A DNA stretch of 64,000 nt from Desulfocucumis palustris (GTDB lineage Bacteria; Bacillota; Desulfotomaculia; Desulfotomaculales; Desulfocucumaceae): NCBI RefSeq assembly GCF_002933875.1, contig NZ_BFAV01000071.1:1-64000 (forward strand). The letters run 5' to 3'. The notes beneath the pieces were generated by a model, which saw nothing but the letters and a program-made list of their open reading frames with translations, was not told the DNA's origin and searched no databases. Positions within the stretch are counted from its first letter, which is position 1. Every line of letters begins with the position of its first letter. Positions 15,519 through 26,500 of this stretch are shown piece by piece. The position numbers and the translations under genes are program-made.

Positions 15519-17495
15519 TTACTGTCTTCCGGAAACCAGTGAGTCTACCACCGAGGGATCCGCCAGGGTGGTGGTGTCTCCCAGTTGATCCACATCGCCG
15601 GCGGCGATTTTTCTCAGAATCCTTCTCATTATCTTACCGCTTCTGGTCTTGGGCAGGGCGTTGGAGAAGTGGATTTTATCCGGCGAGGCGATGGGGCCTA
15701 TCTCCTTGCGCACGTGGGCCACCAGCTCTTTCTTCAATTCATCCGAGAAATCGATGCCCTCTTTCAGGGTTACATAGGCATATATGCCTTCTCCCTTGAT
15801 ATCGTGCGGGAAGCCCACAACCGCCGCCTCGGCCACCTTGGCGTGAGCCACCAGGGCGCTTTCCACCTCGGCGGTTCCCAGCCTGTGACCGGAAACGTTA
15901 AGCACGTCATCCACCCGGCCCATCAGCCAGAAATAGCCGTCCTCGTCCTTGCGGGCGCCGTCCCCGGTGAAGTAATATCCCGGGTATTGCACAAAATAGG
16001 TGGTTTTGAACCTTTCCGGGTCGCCGTAAACGCCCCGCATTAGTCCGGGCCAGGGCTTTTCGATTACCAGGTAGCCGCCCTCGTTTACCCCGGCCTCACT
16101 TCCGTCCTGGCGGATTACCTTCGGTTTCAGGCCGAAGAAGGGAACCGTTGCGGAACCGGGTTTGGTGGGGATGCATCCGGGCAGCGGGGTAATCAGTATT
16201 CCACCGGTTTCGGTTTGCCACCAGGTGTCCACGATGGGGCACTTTTCCTTGCCTATGTTTATGTGGTACCACATCCACGCCTCGGGGTTTATGGGCTCAC
16301 CCACCGTTCCCAGGAGTCTCAGGCTGCTTAGATCCCTGCCCAGAGGCCATTTTTCGCCGTCCCTCATCATGGCCCTAATGCCGGTGGGGGCTGTATATAA
16401 AATATTTACCCGGTATTTTTCTACAATTTCCCAGAACCTGTCCGGTTGAGGGTAGTTCGGCACCCCTTCAAACATCAGGGAGGTAGCCCCTGCGGAGAGA
16501 GGGCCGTAAACAACGTAACTATGCCCCGTTACCCAGCCGATGTCCGCAGTGCACCAGAATATATCCTCGTCACGGTAATCGAAAATGTATTTAAAAGAAC
16601 TGGTGGTGTATACCATGTAGCCGCCGGTGGTGTGCATGACCCCTTTGGGTTTCCCTGTGCTGCCGCTGGTGTAAAGGATGAACAGCGGATCTTCGGCATC
16701 CATTTGCTCCGGTTCGCAGTCAAGGGGGGCTTTTGCCATGGCCTCGTGCCACCAGTGGTCCCGGCCTTCCACCATGTTGCAGTCCTTATCCAACCTTTTC
16801 ACCACTACGCAATTTTTGACGGCGGGGCACTCAGCCAGCGCGTTGTCTGCAATTTCCTTGCTGTTGAGAATTTTGCCCGCCCGCAGGCCATAGTTGGTGG
16901 TGATCAGAGTTTCAGCATTGGAGTCCAGTATCCTATCCCGCAGGGATTCGGCGCTGAAGCCCCCGAATACCACGCTGTGAATGGCGCCTATCCTGGCGCA
17001 GGCCAGTATTGTGATAGCCAGCTCAGGAATCATGGGCAGATAGACCGTTACCCGGTCGCCTTTCTTAACGCCTATGTTTTTCAGAACGTTGGCGAATTTA
17101 CTGACTTCCCTGTGCAACTGGAGATAGGTATAAGTCCTGCTGTCTTCGTATGGCTCTCCCTGCCAGATTAGTGCGGCCTTGTTTCTGCGCCAGGTTTTCA
17201 AATGGCGGTCAAGGCAGTTGTAGGAGGCGTTGAGTTTGGCTCCCCGGTAGTAATTTATGAAAATATTGTCTGTAAAGTCGTATTCCTCAACGGCTTCCCA
17301 CTTTTTAAACCAGTCGATGTTCTGCTCGGCCATATCCGCCCAGAACTCCTCGGGCTGTTCCACAGATTTGCGGTACAATTCATCCCTCTGCTGGCGGGAA
17401 CTGACCTTGGCCTTATCCGTAAACTCCTGGGAGGGGTAAAAGACCCTGTTTTCAGTCATTAGATTCTGTACGCTGCCGCTTTTTTCTTCTGCCAT
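15519..17495 (-). CDS. acsA: Acetyl-CoA synthetase, AMP-forming
   Basis: Cytosolic enzyme converting acetate, ATP and CoA to acetyl-CoA, AMP and PPi. The 658-residue length is normal. It carries the AMP-binding P-loop [15 protein letters not shown], the acetate-pocket region [61 protein letters not shown] and the C-terminal [11 protein letters not shown], whose lysine is the usual acetylation control site. ATG with AGAGGAGG 8 nt upstream. It is flanked by an OFA-type carrier and by a second acyl-CoA synthetase with an IclR regulator, forming an acetate/acyl uptake-activation region. The 420 bp upstream suggests its own promoter. Confidence 0.95.
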   Translation of the reverse strand: MAEEKSGSVQNLMTENRVFYPSQEFTDKAKVSSRQQRDELYRKSVEQPEEFWADMAEQNIDWFKKWEAVEEYDFTDNIFINYYRGAKLNASYNCLDRHLKTWRRNKAALIWQGEPYEDSRTYTYLQLHREVSKFANVLKNIGVKKGDRVTVYLPMIPELAITILACARIGAIHSVVFGGFSAESLRDRILDSNAETLITTNYGLRAGKILNSKEIADNALAECPAVKNCVVVKRLDKDCNMVEGRDHWWHEAMAKAPLDCEPEQMDAEDPLFILYTSGSTGKPKGVMHTTGGYMVYTTSSFKYIFDYRDEDIFWCTADIGWVTGHSYVVYGPLSAGATSLMFEGVPNYPQPDRFWEIVEKYRVNILYTAPTGIRAMMRDGEKWPLGRDLSSLRLLGTVGEPINPEAWMWYHINIGKEKCPIVDTWWQTETGGILITPLPGCIPTKPGSATVPFFGLKPKVIRQDGSEAGVNEGGYLVIEKPWPGLMRGVYGDPERFKTTYFVQYPGYYFTGDGARKDEDGYFWLMGRVDDVLNVSGHRLGTAEVESALVAHAKVAEAAVVGFPHDIKGEGIYAYVTLKEGIDFSDELKKELVAHVRKEIGPIASPDKIHFSNALPKTRSGKIMRRILRKIAAGDVDQLGDTTTLADPSVVDSLVSGRQ

Positions 17496-17915
17496 TTGTT
17501 AACCTCCTCTTTAATAGTCAATTAAAAATAATAATATTAGACCGTAATGCCAGTGGTATTGGGTCATAGTAAAAGCAACCATCAGCACGTTTTAGACATT
17601 TTTTATCATTTGCCGGTTCTTTTTCCTGTTACCACCCCCAGATGCAGGCTTGCCCCGAATCAGCTGTTTATGTTAATCGGATTGTGTTGACTGTAAATTT
17701 TAAATATTTAGAAAATTTAGTTTGTTTCACCTGCATAAACGCTGTTTCATTTATTTATTTATAACCCAATACAGTCAGAAAGTTAAGAAAATTCAGACCA
17801 AAGGTTGTATTTGGTGGCTATCTGATTCTATGGGGGGGTGATTGGTTAGTTTGTAAAATGACAATTCCTGCCTTTCCGTTAGGGTCTGTATAACGGCATT
17901 TGGACTCTTGAAGGA
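17496..17915. other. Upstream region of acs, no gene seen
   Basis: About 420 bp, AT-rich, between two AMP-forming synthetase genes read in the same direction. No gene, clear terminator or sigma-54 element was found. It presumably holds the acs promoter. Confidence 0.5.
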
Positions 17916-19622
17916 TTATTCAGTGGTGACAAAATCATGCGGCGGCAGGCCAACTTCCCATGATTTAAGCACCCTTCTCATCAGTTTGCCGCTTCTGGTC
18001 CTGGGCAGGCCGGGGCAAACCTCTATTTCGCAGGGCACCAGCCGGTCGGCCAGCTTTGTTCTGACGGAGTCGCATATTTCCCTGCACAATCTGTCAGACC
18101 AGGTGTAATTAGAATTCAGCACTATAAAAGCCTTTATTATTTCACCGTGCATGGGGTGGGGCTTGCCGATGACGCCGGCTTCGTCCACCGCCGGGTGTTC
18201 CACCAGTTTGCTTTCTATTTCGAAAGGTCCGACTCTTTCGCTGTTTATTTTAATTACATCATCAATTCTTCCCTGGAACCAGAAATAGCCCTGCCGGTCC
18301 CTGTAGGCCAGGTCGCCGGTAAGGTACCAGGGAGTGATCCTGAAGTATTCCCGGTATTTTGACTCCACTTTCCAGATGCCGCTCATCATGGCGGGCCAGC
18401 CGGACCTTATGGCCAGTTGCCCCATTTCGTAAGGAGGCAATTCCGCTCCATCCTCATTGATTATCGCCGCGTATACTCCCGGCACAGGCTTGCCCATGGA
18501 ACCGGGCTTTACCGGAAAACAGGAGCAATTGGCGATGATCATGGCCCCGGTTTCAGTCATCCACCAGCTGTCGTGGACCACCAGGTTAAAGGTTTTCAGG
18601 CTCCAGCGGTTTACTATGGGGTTAAGGGGCTCTCCCACGCTCAATATTTTTCTTAAGGACTTCAGCCTGTATTTCTTCAGGATGTTGCAGTCATTGTTCA
18701 TCAGGAATCTTAAAAGGCTGGGGGTGGTATACCATACCGTTACAGCGTTCTTGGCCAAAACCTTATAGCAGTCCTGGGGGCCGGATATTTCCTTGCAGAC
18801 CACGTTGGTGGCCCCGTTTAAAAAGGGCGCCCAGACACCGTAGGATATTCCCGTGATCCATCCCGGGTCGGCGGTGCACCAGTACACGTCCCCTTCTTTA
18901 ATGTCCAATACCCAGCGGCCGGTCTGGTAGTACTGGGGAGTTCCGGCGTGGGTATGAACCACACCCTTGGGGCTGCCCGTGGAGCCGGAGGTGTAAAGCA
19001 GCAGCATCGGCTCCCGCCGGTCCATCCATTCCGTGACCGGCTTCTCCTCTGCGGAACTTACCAGATGACGCCAGTCGGAATCAGCATCCCGGGATTCAGT
19101 GGTGATAACTTTCCTTAGGGAAGGTATTTTCCCGGTTTCGATGCGGGCACGCAGAGCGCCGGTGGTAACCGCCAGGGAGGGTTCGCTGTCGGTGAGGAAG
19201 CCTGTGACGGCGTCTTTCATGTATTTGCTGTGCACAGGGACGGCAATTGCCCCTGCTTTTACAGTTCCCAGCAGGCTTATATAAAACTCCGGGCAGGGAG
19301 GCATGAAGAGCGCGATTCTTTCTCCCTTTTGTATGCCGCAGTCTTTAAGCACATTGGCAAACCTGTTGGTGGCGTTTTCCATATCCCTGTAGGTATAAAA
19401 TTCCCTTCTGTCTCCGCTGTCATATATCAGGGCTATTTTATTGCCCCGGCCGTTTTTTACGTGACGATCAATGCAGGAGTAGGCGATATTAACCCTCTCC
19501 CCGGGCTTCCAGCCTATTTCCTCTTCCGCGTCTTCCCACCTGAAAGTGGTGTAGGCATGATCGTAATCATCCAGATTAAATTTGTCCATAAGCCGCAAAC
19601 CCTGCGGGAAATCCATTTTCAC
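17916..19622 (-). CDS. AMP-forming acyl-CoA synthetase (acetyl-CoA synthetase-like)
   Basis: 568-residue member of the ANL superfamily. Motifs: [21 protein letters not shown] (P-loop), DPGWITGISYGVWAPFLNG, DSWWMTETGAMI, WYLTGDLAYRDRQGYFWFQGRIDDVIKINSERVGPFEIE and PRTRSGKLMRR. It is about 90 residues shorter than the neighbouring AcsA, mostly at the N-terminus. It belongs to the shorter AcsA-like/acyl-CoA synthetase branch, so propionate or another short/medium acid is possible. GTG start at 19622 with GGAGG 8 nt upstream. An IclR regulator lies 41 bp upstream in the same direction and probably controls it. Confidence 0.88.
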   Translation of the reverse strand: MKMDFPQGLRLMDKFNLDDYDHAYTTFRWEDAEEEIGWKPGERVNIAYSCIDRHVKNGRGNKIALIYDSGDRREFYTYRDMENATNRFANVLKDCGIQKGERIALFMPPCPEFYISLLGTVKAGAIAVPVHSKYMKDAVTGFLTDSEPSLAVTTGALRARIETGKIPSLRKVITTESRDADSDWRHLVSSAEEKPVTEWMDRREPMLLLYTSGSTGSPKGVVHTHAGTPQYYQTGRWVLDIKEGDVYWCTADPGWITGISYGVWAPFLNGATNVVCKEISGPQDCYKVLAKNAVTVWYTTPSLLRFLMNNDCNILKKYRLKSLRKILSVGEPLNPIVNRWSLKTFNLVVHDSWWMTETGAMIIANCSCFPVKPGSMGKPVPGVYAAIINEDGAELPPYEMGQLAIRSGWPAMMSGIWKVESKYREYFRITPWYLTGDLAYRDRQGYFWFQGRIDDVIKINSERVGPFEIESKLVEHPAVDEAGVIGKPHPMHGEIIKAFIVLNSNYTWSDRLCREICDSVRTKLADRLVPCEIEVCPGLPRTRSGKLMRRVLKSWEVGLPPHDFVTTE

Positions 19623-19663
19623 CGCTTTTCCTCCTTCATGGATTGAAACTTGAAAGAAAGGGC

Positions 19664-20461
19664 CTATTTATTCAGTATTTTGCCTGATATATCGCCGGGA
19701 TACCCCAATTGCGCGGATATGGATGCGCAAGCTTCTTTAAGAACATTTACCATTCTGTAAATCCTTTCCAGGGTAAGCCTGGTGCTGGGACCGGTAATGC
19801 TTAAGGAGGCAATGATGTTTCCACTGTGGTTGTATACCGGTGAGGCAATGGACAGCACACCCTCCACCATTTCTTCCGCGCTGACGGCAAAACCCTGGGA
19901 GCGAACCTTTTCCAATTGGGTAAGCATCTGGTCCGGGTCGGTTATGGTCTTTGCCGTATACCGTTGCATTCCCTGGCTTTTGAGCAGGGTCATGACCTCA
20001 TCCTGGGGCAGGCTGGACAGCAGTACCTTTCCTTCGGCGGTGCAGTGAATTCCTCCCCGGAGGCCTAGGTTAACCGTGACGGCTTCCGGGGAGTGGTCCC
20101 TTTCCACGAAAAGAACCTCCCCCCGGTCAAGAACCGCCAATTGTACGGTTTCCCTGGATATTTCCACCAACTCCTGCATGTAGGGTATGGCTACCTTGCG
20201 GAAATCCAGGTTTTTCAAGGTTTTTAGCCCCAGATATATCAATTGGGCGCCGGGCTTGTAGCGTTCGGTTTGCGGGTCCTTTTCAGCGAAACCATATGCC
20301 TGCAAGGTTGACACAATTCTGTACACGGTGCTTTTGTGCAGCCGCAGCATCTGTCCCAGTTCGGTGCAACCGTAGCCCTGGGGATGGCCTGCCAGGGCTT
20401 CTAATATTATTAATGCCCGCTCCACCGAATGAACCGGATTTTCTGAAATATTATCAGCCAT
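19664..20461 (-). CDS. IclR family transcriptional regulator
   Basis: 265-residue regulator. The N-terminal winged helix covers VERALIILEALAGHPQGYGCTELGQMLRLHKSTVYRIVSTLQAYGFAEKD, and the C-terminal effector domain has the IclR pattern EISRETVQLAVLDRGEVLFVERD and GIHCTAEGKVLLSSLP. IclR proteins usually bind small organic acids. It is the first gene before the acyl-CoA synthetase (gap about 40 bp), so it most likely senses an acid related to that enzyme. Repressor or activator role cannot be told. Confidence 0.9.
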   Translation of the reverse strand: MADNISENPVHSVERALIILEALAGHPQGYGCTELGQMLRLHKSTVYRIVSTLQAYGFAEKDPQTERYKPGAQLIYLGLKTLKNLDFRKVAIPYMQELVEISRETVQLAVLDRGEVLFVERDHSPEAVTVNLGLRGGIHCTAEGKVLLSSLPQDEVMTLLKSQGMQRYTAKTITDPDQMLTQLEKVRSQGFAVSAEEMVEGVLSIASPVYNHSGNIIASLSITGPSTRLTLERIYRMVNVLKEACASISAQLGYPGDISGKILNK

Positions 20462-20726
20462 CTGCGAGCCCCCTTTACGGACGGTTGAAAAGTGGGAATA
20501 TTAAAAAAATTTTACCTTAACTATACCCAAAACCTTCAGGCAATGGCAAAGAATACACCCTGAACAGCAACTTTTGCAGTGTGAGTTGCAGCTTTCCGGT
20601 AAGAGGACTGTTTTATGGAGCCGAACCGGCCGGTTTGCTGCCGGTGCCCCGGGTGATTTCCGTTAAGGCCGTTTTTTTGTTTGCTAGGCCGGATATTGTG
20701 TTCCGTGGTGTCCGGGGTGAGTAATA

Positions 20727-21059
20727 TTGAATAAAAAAGGGGTGTCACTGGTGTTTCATGATTATATAACCCTTACCGGCCCCGATGAATTTCTGGGCCT
20801 GGTGGAGCGGGAAGTCATGGGGCGGGACGGCAGGGTGGCGGGTATAAAATGTGATTATACCGGCCGGGGACCAGTTTTTCGCCTGGAGATAATACTAAAG
20901 CCCCAGGGCGAAAAAGAAGCCCGCCTCCCGGTAACTCTTTCCTTCAAACAGTTTGCGGAAGGGGATATAAAATCAGCGGCTTCCAGAATATTATGGGCGG
21001 TGGAACACGGCGCCAGGGTGGAGTATCCCGGGGAAAAGACCTTTAAAATAACCTCTTAG
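20727..21059 (+). CDS. Hypothetical protein, 110 residues
   Basis: Unrecognised small soluble protein, mixed alpha/beta by composition (ITLTGPDEFLGLVEREV; FRLEIILKP; DIKSAASRILWAVEHGARVEYPG). No membrane segment and no cysteine-rich site. The start is uncertain: TTG at 20727 has GGGGTGA upstream, while GTG at 20751 has AAGGGG about 8 nt before it, which would give 102 residues. It precedes the Wadjet-like operon by 360 bp in the same direction, with a long inverted-repeat region between, so co-transcription is doubtful. Confidence 0.55.
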   Translation: MNKKGVSLVFHDYITLTGPDEFLGLVEREVMGRDGRVAGIKCDYTGRGPVFRLEIILKPQGEKEARLPVTLSFKQFAEGDIKSAASRILWAVEHGARVEYPGEKTFKITS

Positions 21060-21417
21060 TAATCCAGGTAAGCCACGGGGGTAAGCCATGGGGACGTTTC
21101 CCCTGCCATGGCAGGGGAAAACATGAGCCATGGGGACATTTCCCGTGGCTCATCGGAGAAATAAACAATTTTACGCTGTGATAGTGTTGGGAGGCTGGCA
21201 GGCGGCTGTTTTATAGCGGCCTTCTATATAGTATGTGCCGGGGAAAAGTTTCCCGGCCATTTTTATGTTCCACCGGCAGGATGTCCAAGTATAATAGTTT
21301 TATGCCGCCGGTGGAAAAAACAGCGGGAGGTTGAAAATGATCCCTTTTGCTGGCTAAACACGGTTTACTTATATATAATTATATAACAATCAAAGAAACG
21401 GGGAAAGAGAGTATAAA
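21060..21417. other. Gene-free stretch before the Wadjet-like operon
   Basis: Holds the palindrome and inverted-repeat cluster at 21071-21150; the remaining 270 bp presumably includes the promoter of the jetABC operon. AAACGGGGAAAGAGAG lies before the jetA ATG and may serve as a weak ribosome site. Confidence 0.5.
21071..21150. repeat. Nested palindrome cluster upstream of jetA
   Basis: A perfect 24-bp palindrome (half TTTCCCCTGCCA, positions 21097-21120) sits between two direct copies of CCATGGGGAC (21086 and 21128). The whole is enclosed by AGCCACGGG and CCCGTGGCT. It could be a terminator of the preceding gene, an extrachromosomal-type hairpin repeat, or an operator. Confidence 0.6.
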
Positions 21418-22827
21418 ATGCACTTGTTTGACCTGGTGCCGGAAAGATTTTTTTCTGTGCTGACTTCAAAAAACAAATATATTTACCTGGAAGCCCTAAT
21501 GGTAATCCATAAATATTACCGCCAGGAACTGCTGATGCGCAAGGCCGACCTGATATCCATGTTTGTTCATCACCTGGAGGACCGGATGATGAATCTCACC
21601 GAGGATGAGGGGGACGAGCCCATAGGGGATAAAAACCTCTCCGGCCGGGCGCATTTTTTATTGCGCAAATTTATTGCCACGGGCTGGCTGGAGAAGGAAT
21701 ATTACATAAATTCCTTTGAGGAGTATCTGGTGGTGCCGGATTATGCCGCTGATTTATTGGGCCTTCTGGATAGCGCCACCGACGAAAGCCCCTGTGAATA
21801 CAACTCCCTGGTATATTCCACCTATTCGTGTCTGAATACCGCCGACGCCGAGCGGGATGATTTCATGCTGGAGGCGCTGCTGCAGTCCCATGGGGCTACT
21901 GAAAAGCTCAAGGAGAGCCTTAAACGGCTGTACAACAACATGCGCCGTTACTACCAGAGGCTGCAGGATAAAGAGGAAATAAGAGAAATTATGAAGGAGC
22001 ATTTTGATAATTACCAGGTGCTCATTCTGGACAGGGTTTATCATCCTTTAAAAACCTTTGACAGCATCCCCCGCTATAAAACCAGGATATTACGCATTTT
22101 GCGCAGCTGGCTGACTGATTTGCGGGTTATTGAGCAACTGGCCGGACTCATGTTCAGGAAGGGCTACCGTGTAAGGCTGGATGACGCCAGGACCGATGTG
22201 ATCAGGATGCTGGGAGAGATTATTGATACCTACGAAAACATGGAAACACTGCTCAGGGAGATTGACAAGAAAAATGCCAGCTACACCAGGGCTTCGGTGG
22301 AAAGGACACGCTATTTGCTGAACGCGGACCGGGGTGCCCGGGGAAAACTGGTGGAGGTGCTGAAAAGGCTTCCCGGTCTGTCCGGGAGGCTGCCCGGGGA
22401 GACCATGGAATTTTTGCAAAATGGTATTAACCTGTACAGGCAAAGCTTTCTGGACGGCTATTCTCTTTTCCGGGAGAGGCAGAAAAAAAGCGCCGGGGAG
22501 GGCCAGCCGCTGTCCGCTACCCCTTCTGCCCAGAGGCAGCAGATGGAAAGAGAATTTTTTAGTTTTGAACAGCGGCTGCGGGGCAGCCTGACCCACCAGA
22601 GGATCATTGATTTTATCGGTGACTATCTGCGGGAGCGGCAGACTGTGGGCAGCCGGGAGTTTAAACTGGAGGAAACCGGTGATTTCGTCAAGCTGATCCT
22701 GGCGGTATTGAAGAACAGCGAGGAGGACGTGCCGTACAGGGTGGAGTTCCTGGATGGTTACGTTTATGTCAACGGGTACCGCATCCCGGACATGATTTTC
22801 ACAACGGTCAAAGGGGAGGTTTCCTGA
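21418..22827 (+). CDS. jetA: Wadjet-like subunit JetA (kleisin-type)
   Basis: 469-residue protein matching what I know of the JetA family (earlier DUF5716): MHLFDLVPERFFSVLTSKNKYIYLEALMVIH at the start, a winged-helix-like N-terminal half and a C-terminal winged-helix half (FFSFEQRLRGSLTHQRIIDFIGDYL). In Wadjet/MksB/Ept systems it bridges the JetC heads like a kleisin and helps detect and cut small circular DNA. It is the first gene of a tight three-gene operon: its TGA stop overlaps the jetB ATG by one base (TGATG). The subtype is not certain from sequence alone. Confidence 0.8.
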   Translation: MHLFDLVPERFFSVLTSKNKYIYLEALMVIHKYYRQELLMRKADLISMFVHHLEDRMMNLTEDEGDEPIGDKNLSGRAHFLLRKFIATGWLEKEYYINSFEEYLVVPDYAADLLGLLDSATDESPCEYNSLVYSTYSCLNTADAERDDFMLEALLQSHGATEKLKESLKRLYNNMRRYYQRLQDKEEIREIMKEHFDNYQVLILDRVYHPLKTFDSIPRYKTRILRILRSWLTDLRVIEQLAGLMFRKGYRVRLDDARTDVIRMLGEIIDTYENMETLLREIDKKNASYTRASVERTRYLLNADRGARGKLVEVLKRLPGLSGRLPGETMEFLQNGINLYRQSFLDGYSLFRERQKKSAGEGQPLSATPSAQRQQMEREFFSFEQRLRGSLTHQRIIDFIGDYLRERQTVGSREFKLEETGDFVKLILAVLKNSEEDVPYRVEFLDGYVYVNGYRIPDMIFTTVKGEVS

Positions 22828-23504
22828 TGTGGCATAAGGAATGGGCTCTGTTGTCCTCCGATGACAGGGAGCAGTTTTCCAGGCTGGTAAATTTGATGCT
22901 GGCCAAAACCTTCATTCTCAGGGACCGGATTGATCCAAAGGATAAGTCCCTGGCCACGGACAGGGATTTCCGCTTTATTGAAAGGCACTACCCCCTGTTT
23001 ACGGATTATCTGTCCGTGGCGGGCTGGGAACTGGTGCTGGAGCCGGACTACGGGGTTGCCTTTGTAACCAACCGCTACGGTTATAACCGCCGTCATCTGG
23101 ATAAGGCAACCACTTATTTTCTGTACGCCCTGCGCCTGATTTACGAAGAGGAAAGGGAAAAGCTGGCCATCCGGCGGGAAGTAATCACCACGGTGCTGGA
23201 TGTGGTGCAGAAGCTCGGCTACTTTGGGCTGGTGGACCGGAGGATCACGGACGCCCTGTTGCTGGAAAGCCTGGGCATATTAAAGGATTTCAATATAATT
23301 GACAAACTGGACGGCAGCTGGACCGACCCGGAGGCCAGGATATTGATTTATCCGGCGATTATTTTCGTTATCAGCAATGAGAAAATTAATTTCCTGTATC
23401 AAAACATTTGCGGGGACGGCTGCCCGGGCAAACTTTTAGACTCCGCCCGGCAACCGGAGGAGGGTGAGGAGTTTGAAGCTTCTAAAAAAATTATTATTGA
23501 TTAA
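22827..23504 (+). CDS. jetB: Wadjet-like subunit JetB (KITE-type)
   Basis: 225-residue small subunit, the expected size and position for JetB (DUF4194 or the related DUF6063 branch). It is alpha/beta, probably a tandem winged-helix KITE protein that dimerises and binds the kleisin. Visible features are LSVAGWELVLEPDYGVAFVTNR and LDKATTYFLYALRLIYEEEREK, the latter similar to the conserved core of this family. Its ATG overlaps the jetA stop, with GGGGAGG 8 nt upstream. It overlaps the start of jetC by about 30 bp, so the three proteins are translationally coupled. Confidence 0.75.
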   Translation: MWHKEWALLSSDDREQFSRLVNLMLAKTFILRDRIDPKDKSLATDRDFRFIERHYPLFTDYLSVAGWELVLEPDYGVAFVTNRYGYNRRHLDKATTYFLYALRLIYEEEREKLAIRREVITTVLDVVQKLGYFGLVDRRITDALLLESLGILKDFNIIDKLDGSWTDPEARILIYPAIIFVISNEKINFLYQNICGDGCPGKLLDSARQPEEGEEFEASKKIIID

Positions 23505-26500
23505 CTGGCATTATTTCAGGTACCAGTTGGTGGAACTGGATAAAATAAATTTTCTTACCGGGGTAAACGCCTCGGGAAAATCAACCCTTATCGACGCCCT
23601 GCAACTGCTTTTGCTGGGAGACACCGCCGGCAGTTTTTTTAACAAGGCGGCCAATGAGAAGTCCCGGCGCAGTCTGAGAGGCTATTTGCGCGGAGAAGTG
23701 GCGGAAAACGACGAAGAAGGGCCGGTATACCTCCGTACCGGTAATTTTACCAGCTATATAGCGGCAGAATTCGAGGATACCTCAAAGTCCAGACTGTTTT
23801 GCCTGGGGGTGGTTTTTGACTGTCACGCCTCCGGAGATTATAATCACCGTTTTTTCGCCCTGGACCACGGCCTTCCTGAAAACCACTTTATTCAGCGCAG
23901 GATTCCCCTGTCCTTCGATAAGCTGAAAGATTTGCTGTATGAGAAATACGGCAGGCAGAATGTGGAGTTTTTTGATTCCAATCTGAGGTACCGGGAAGTG
24001 CTGCGGGGACGCATGGGAAATATCAGCGAGAAATTTTTTCGGCTGTTCCGCAAGGCTGTTCCCTTTTCCCCGATAATGGATATCAAGGGCTTTATCAGCG
24101 AGTTTGTGTGCGATATCGGCGGCAGGCTGGATGTAGAGGATATGATGGAAAATATTCGCTACTACAAGCAGCTGGAGAGTGAAATGGAGACGGTCAAAAA
24201 AAGAATAAACGCCTTGGGTGCTGTCTCCGGGTGCTACCGGGTTTACCAGGAGGAAAGGCAAAAACTGGAGACCCAGAGGTATATTATTCACAGGGGCCAA
24301 ATGGAGCAGGATTTGGCCGAGATAAGAGCCTGCAGGAAAGAATCAGCCAGGTTGGAAGCTAAAATATGTAAATTCAATGATGAGCAATTGAAAGCGGAAC
24401 AGTCCATTAAAGAACTGGAAGAAATAAAGGAAGCTTTGCTGGGGGAGAAGAACTCCTCGGACGCAGCCGGCCTGGAGCGTCAGCTAAAGGGTGAAAAGGA
24501 CAGGCTGCAAGTGCAGGTGGAAATTCGCAAAAAAAACCGGGACCGGATTAAAAAAACACTTTTCAATACCTGGGCCGTATGGGACAGCCTGGTCAGGGAA
24601 CTGGGAGAGGCGGGGGTTGACCGCCCCGATGTTTCACCCCTTTTGCCGGGCCTAAAGCTTGTGAAGGAAGTGGCCGGCGGAACCGCCGGGCTGCCGGGCA
24701 GGGAAGACCTTGAAGCAATATGCAAAAGCATGGATTTTTTTCGGGGCGAGCTGTCCGATGCCTATTCAGCCCTTAAAGAAGAGGTTGCCAGGATATCCCA
24801 CAGGGCGGCACAGCTGGAGGCGGAGATAAATGAACTGGAAAAAGGCGCGAAGCCTTATTCCAGGCAACTGGGCGGCCTTATTGAAGCCATTGCCGGTGAA
24901 ATAAAAAAAAGCGCCGGATTGAATGCTCCTCCCCGGGTGTTTGCGGATCTTATGGAAATAAAAGATGAAAAATGGCGCAACGCCATTGAGGGATACCTGC
25001 ACACACAGAAATTCCATCTCCTGGTAGACCCTGAATTTTTTGATTGTGCCCTGGGGGTTTACGACCGCCTTAAATTCCAGCGGGAATTCTATGATCTGGG
25101 TATAGTGGACGTGGCCAGGATTATGTCCAGAAAACCGGCGGTCCTCCCGGGAAGCCTGGCGGAAGAAATTGCCGCCACGGACAGCTTTGCCAGGGCATAT
25201 GCGGATTTGCTTTTGGGCCGGGTGATAAAATGTGAAAACGCCGGTGAACTGCGCCGTTTTGAAACCGCCGTCACCCCTTCCGGGATGCTTTACCAAAGGT
25301 TTGTGGCCCGTCAGATCAATCCCGCCCGCTATCGCCAGCCGTATATTGGAAGGGAGGCGCTGGCGGAGCAGGCGAGATTGAAAAGGGAGGAATGGACCGC
25401 CCTTAAAAAAAGGCTCTCCCAGCTTCAACCCCGCCTCCATCTGTTCGGGCGGCTGAGGGAATTGCAGGGTTTGAGCGCCAACGACATCAACAACCTGCTG
25501 GAGTGGTGGGGAACCCTGGCGGATCTTCCGCAACTGGAGAGAAAGCTTCAACAGTGCATTGACAGATACGGCAGCCTGGATTTGGAAGACCCTGGCAGGG
25601 TAGACGGAAAGATTGAGGAAACGGCAGCCCGGATAAGGGAAACCAACAAGTTGAGGGATGGCTTGATAAGAGAAAGGGGCAGGGCTGAAAGCAGGCTGGA
25701 GAATATCAACGGTGAGGCAATTCCCCGCCTGGAAGAGCTGTGCCGCCAAAAGCAAATGGAGATTGACAGGTTTTACTCCAGGCAGTGGCAGGAGGAAGAA
25801 GGAGAAGGCCTGTTCCTACGGGAAACAGGCGGCAAACCCAAGTTAAATGAAATAATTGAGCGTTATTCAGCCCTGGCGGAGGAAACGGCCGGGCTGGAGG
25901 GGCTGCGCAGGGACGAACTTTTGCGCCTGAGGGGGGATTACAACCGGGATTATAAATCTTCCCTGGACATTAGCCAGGAGCATAACAGGGACTGGGAAAA
26001 CGAGGCGGTGCGGCTGGAGGAGACCAGGCTTACCGCCTATGAAGCCAAAATAAAGAAAGCCAGGGAAAAGGCCCAGTTACAGTTCCAGGAGGACTTTGTC
26101 AGCAAGCTCAGGGAGAATATTGAAACCGTGGAAAGACAGCTTTTCGAACTGAACCTGGCCTTGAAGGGCGTTCCCTTCGGCCGTGACCGGTACCGGTTTA
26201 GCGTGACTCCCAACAGGCATTACCGGCGGTATTACGATATGATCATGAGCGACCTCCTGATCCAGGGCCATAATGTTTTTTCAGAGGAATTCCAGTCCCT
26301 GTACAGGGATGTGGTGGAAGAACTTTTCAGCCAGATTGTAGATACCGGAAAAGGTGAGCTGACTCCGGAAAAGCGTGTGGAAATGGAGCGGAACCTGGAG
26401 CACTTTACGGATTTTCGCGCCTATCTGGACTTCGATCTGATCGTCAGCGACGATCAGGGCAACGAGTCCCGGCTTTCCAGGATAATCAGCAAGAAGTCCG

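Noticed and set aside
16446-17171. Long open frame (about 240 codons) on the plus strand inside acsA
   Set aside because: Antisense shadow of a clear acetyl-CoA synthetase gene.
24766-25755. Long open frame (about 330 codons) on the minus strand inside jetC
   Set aside because: It is opposite a well-supported SMC gene, has no ribosome site or recognisable motif, and reflects the codon bias of jetC.
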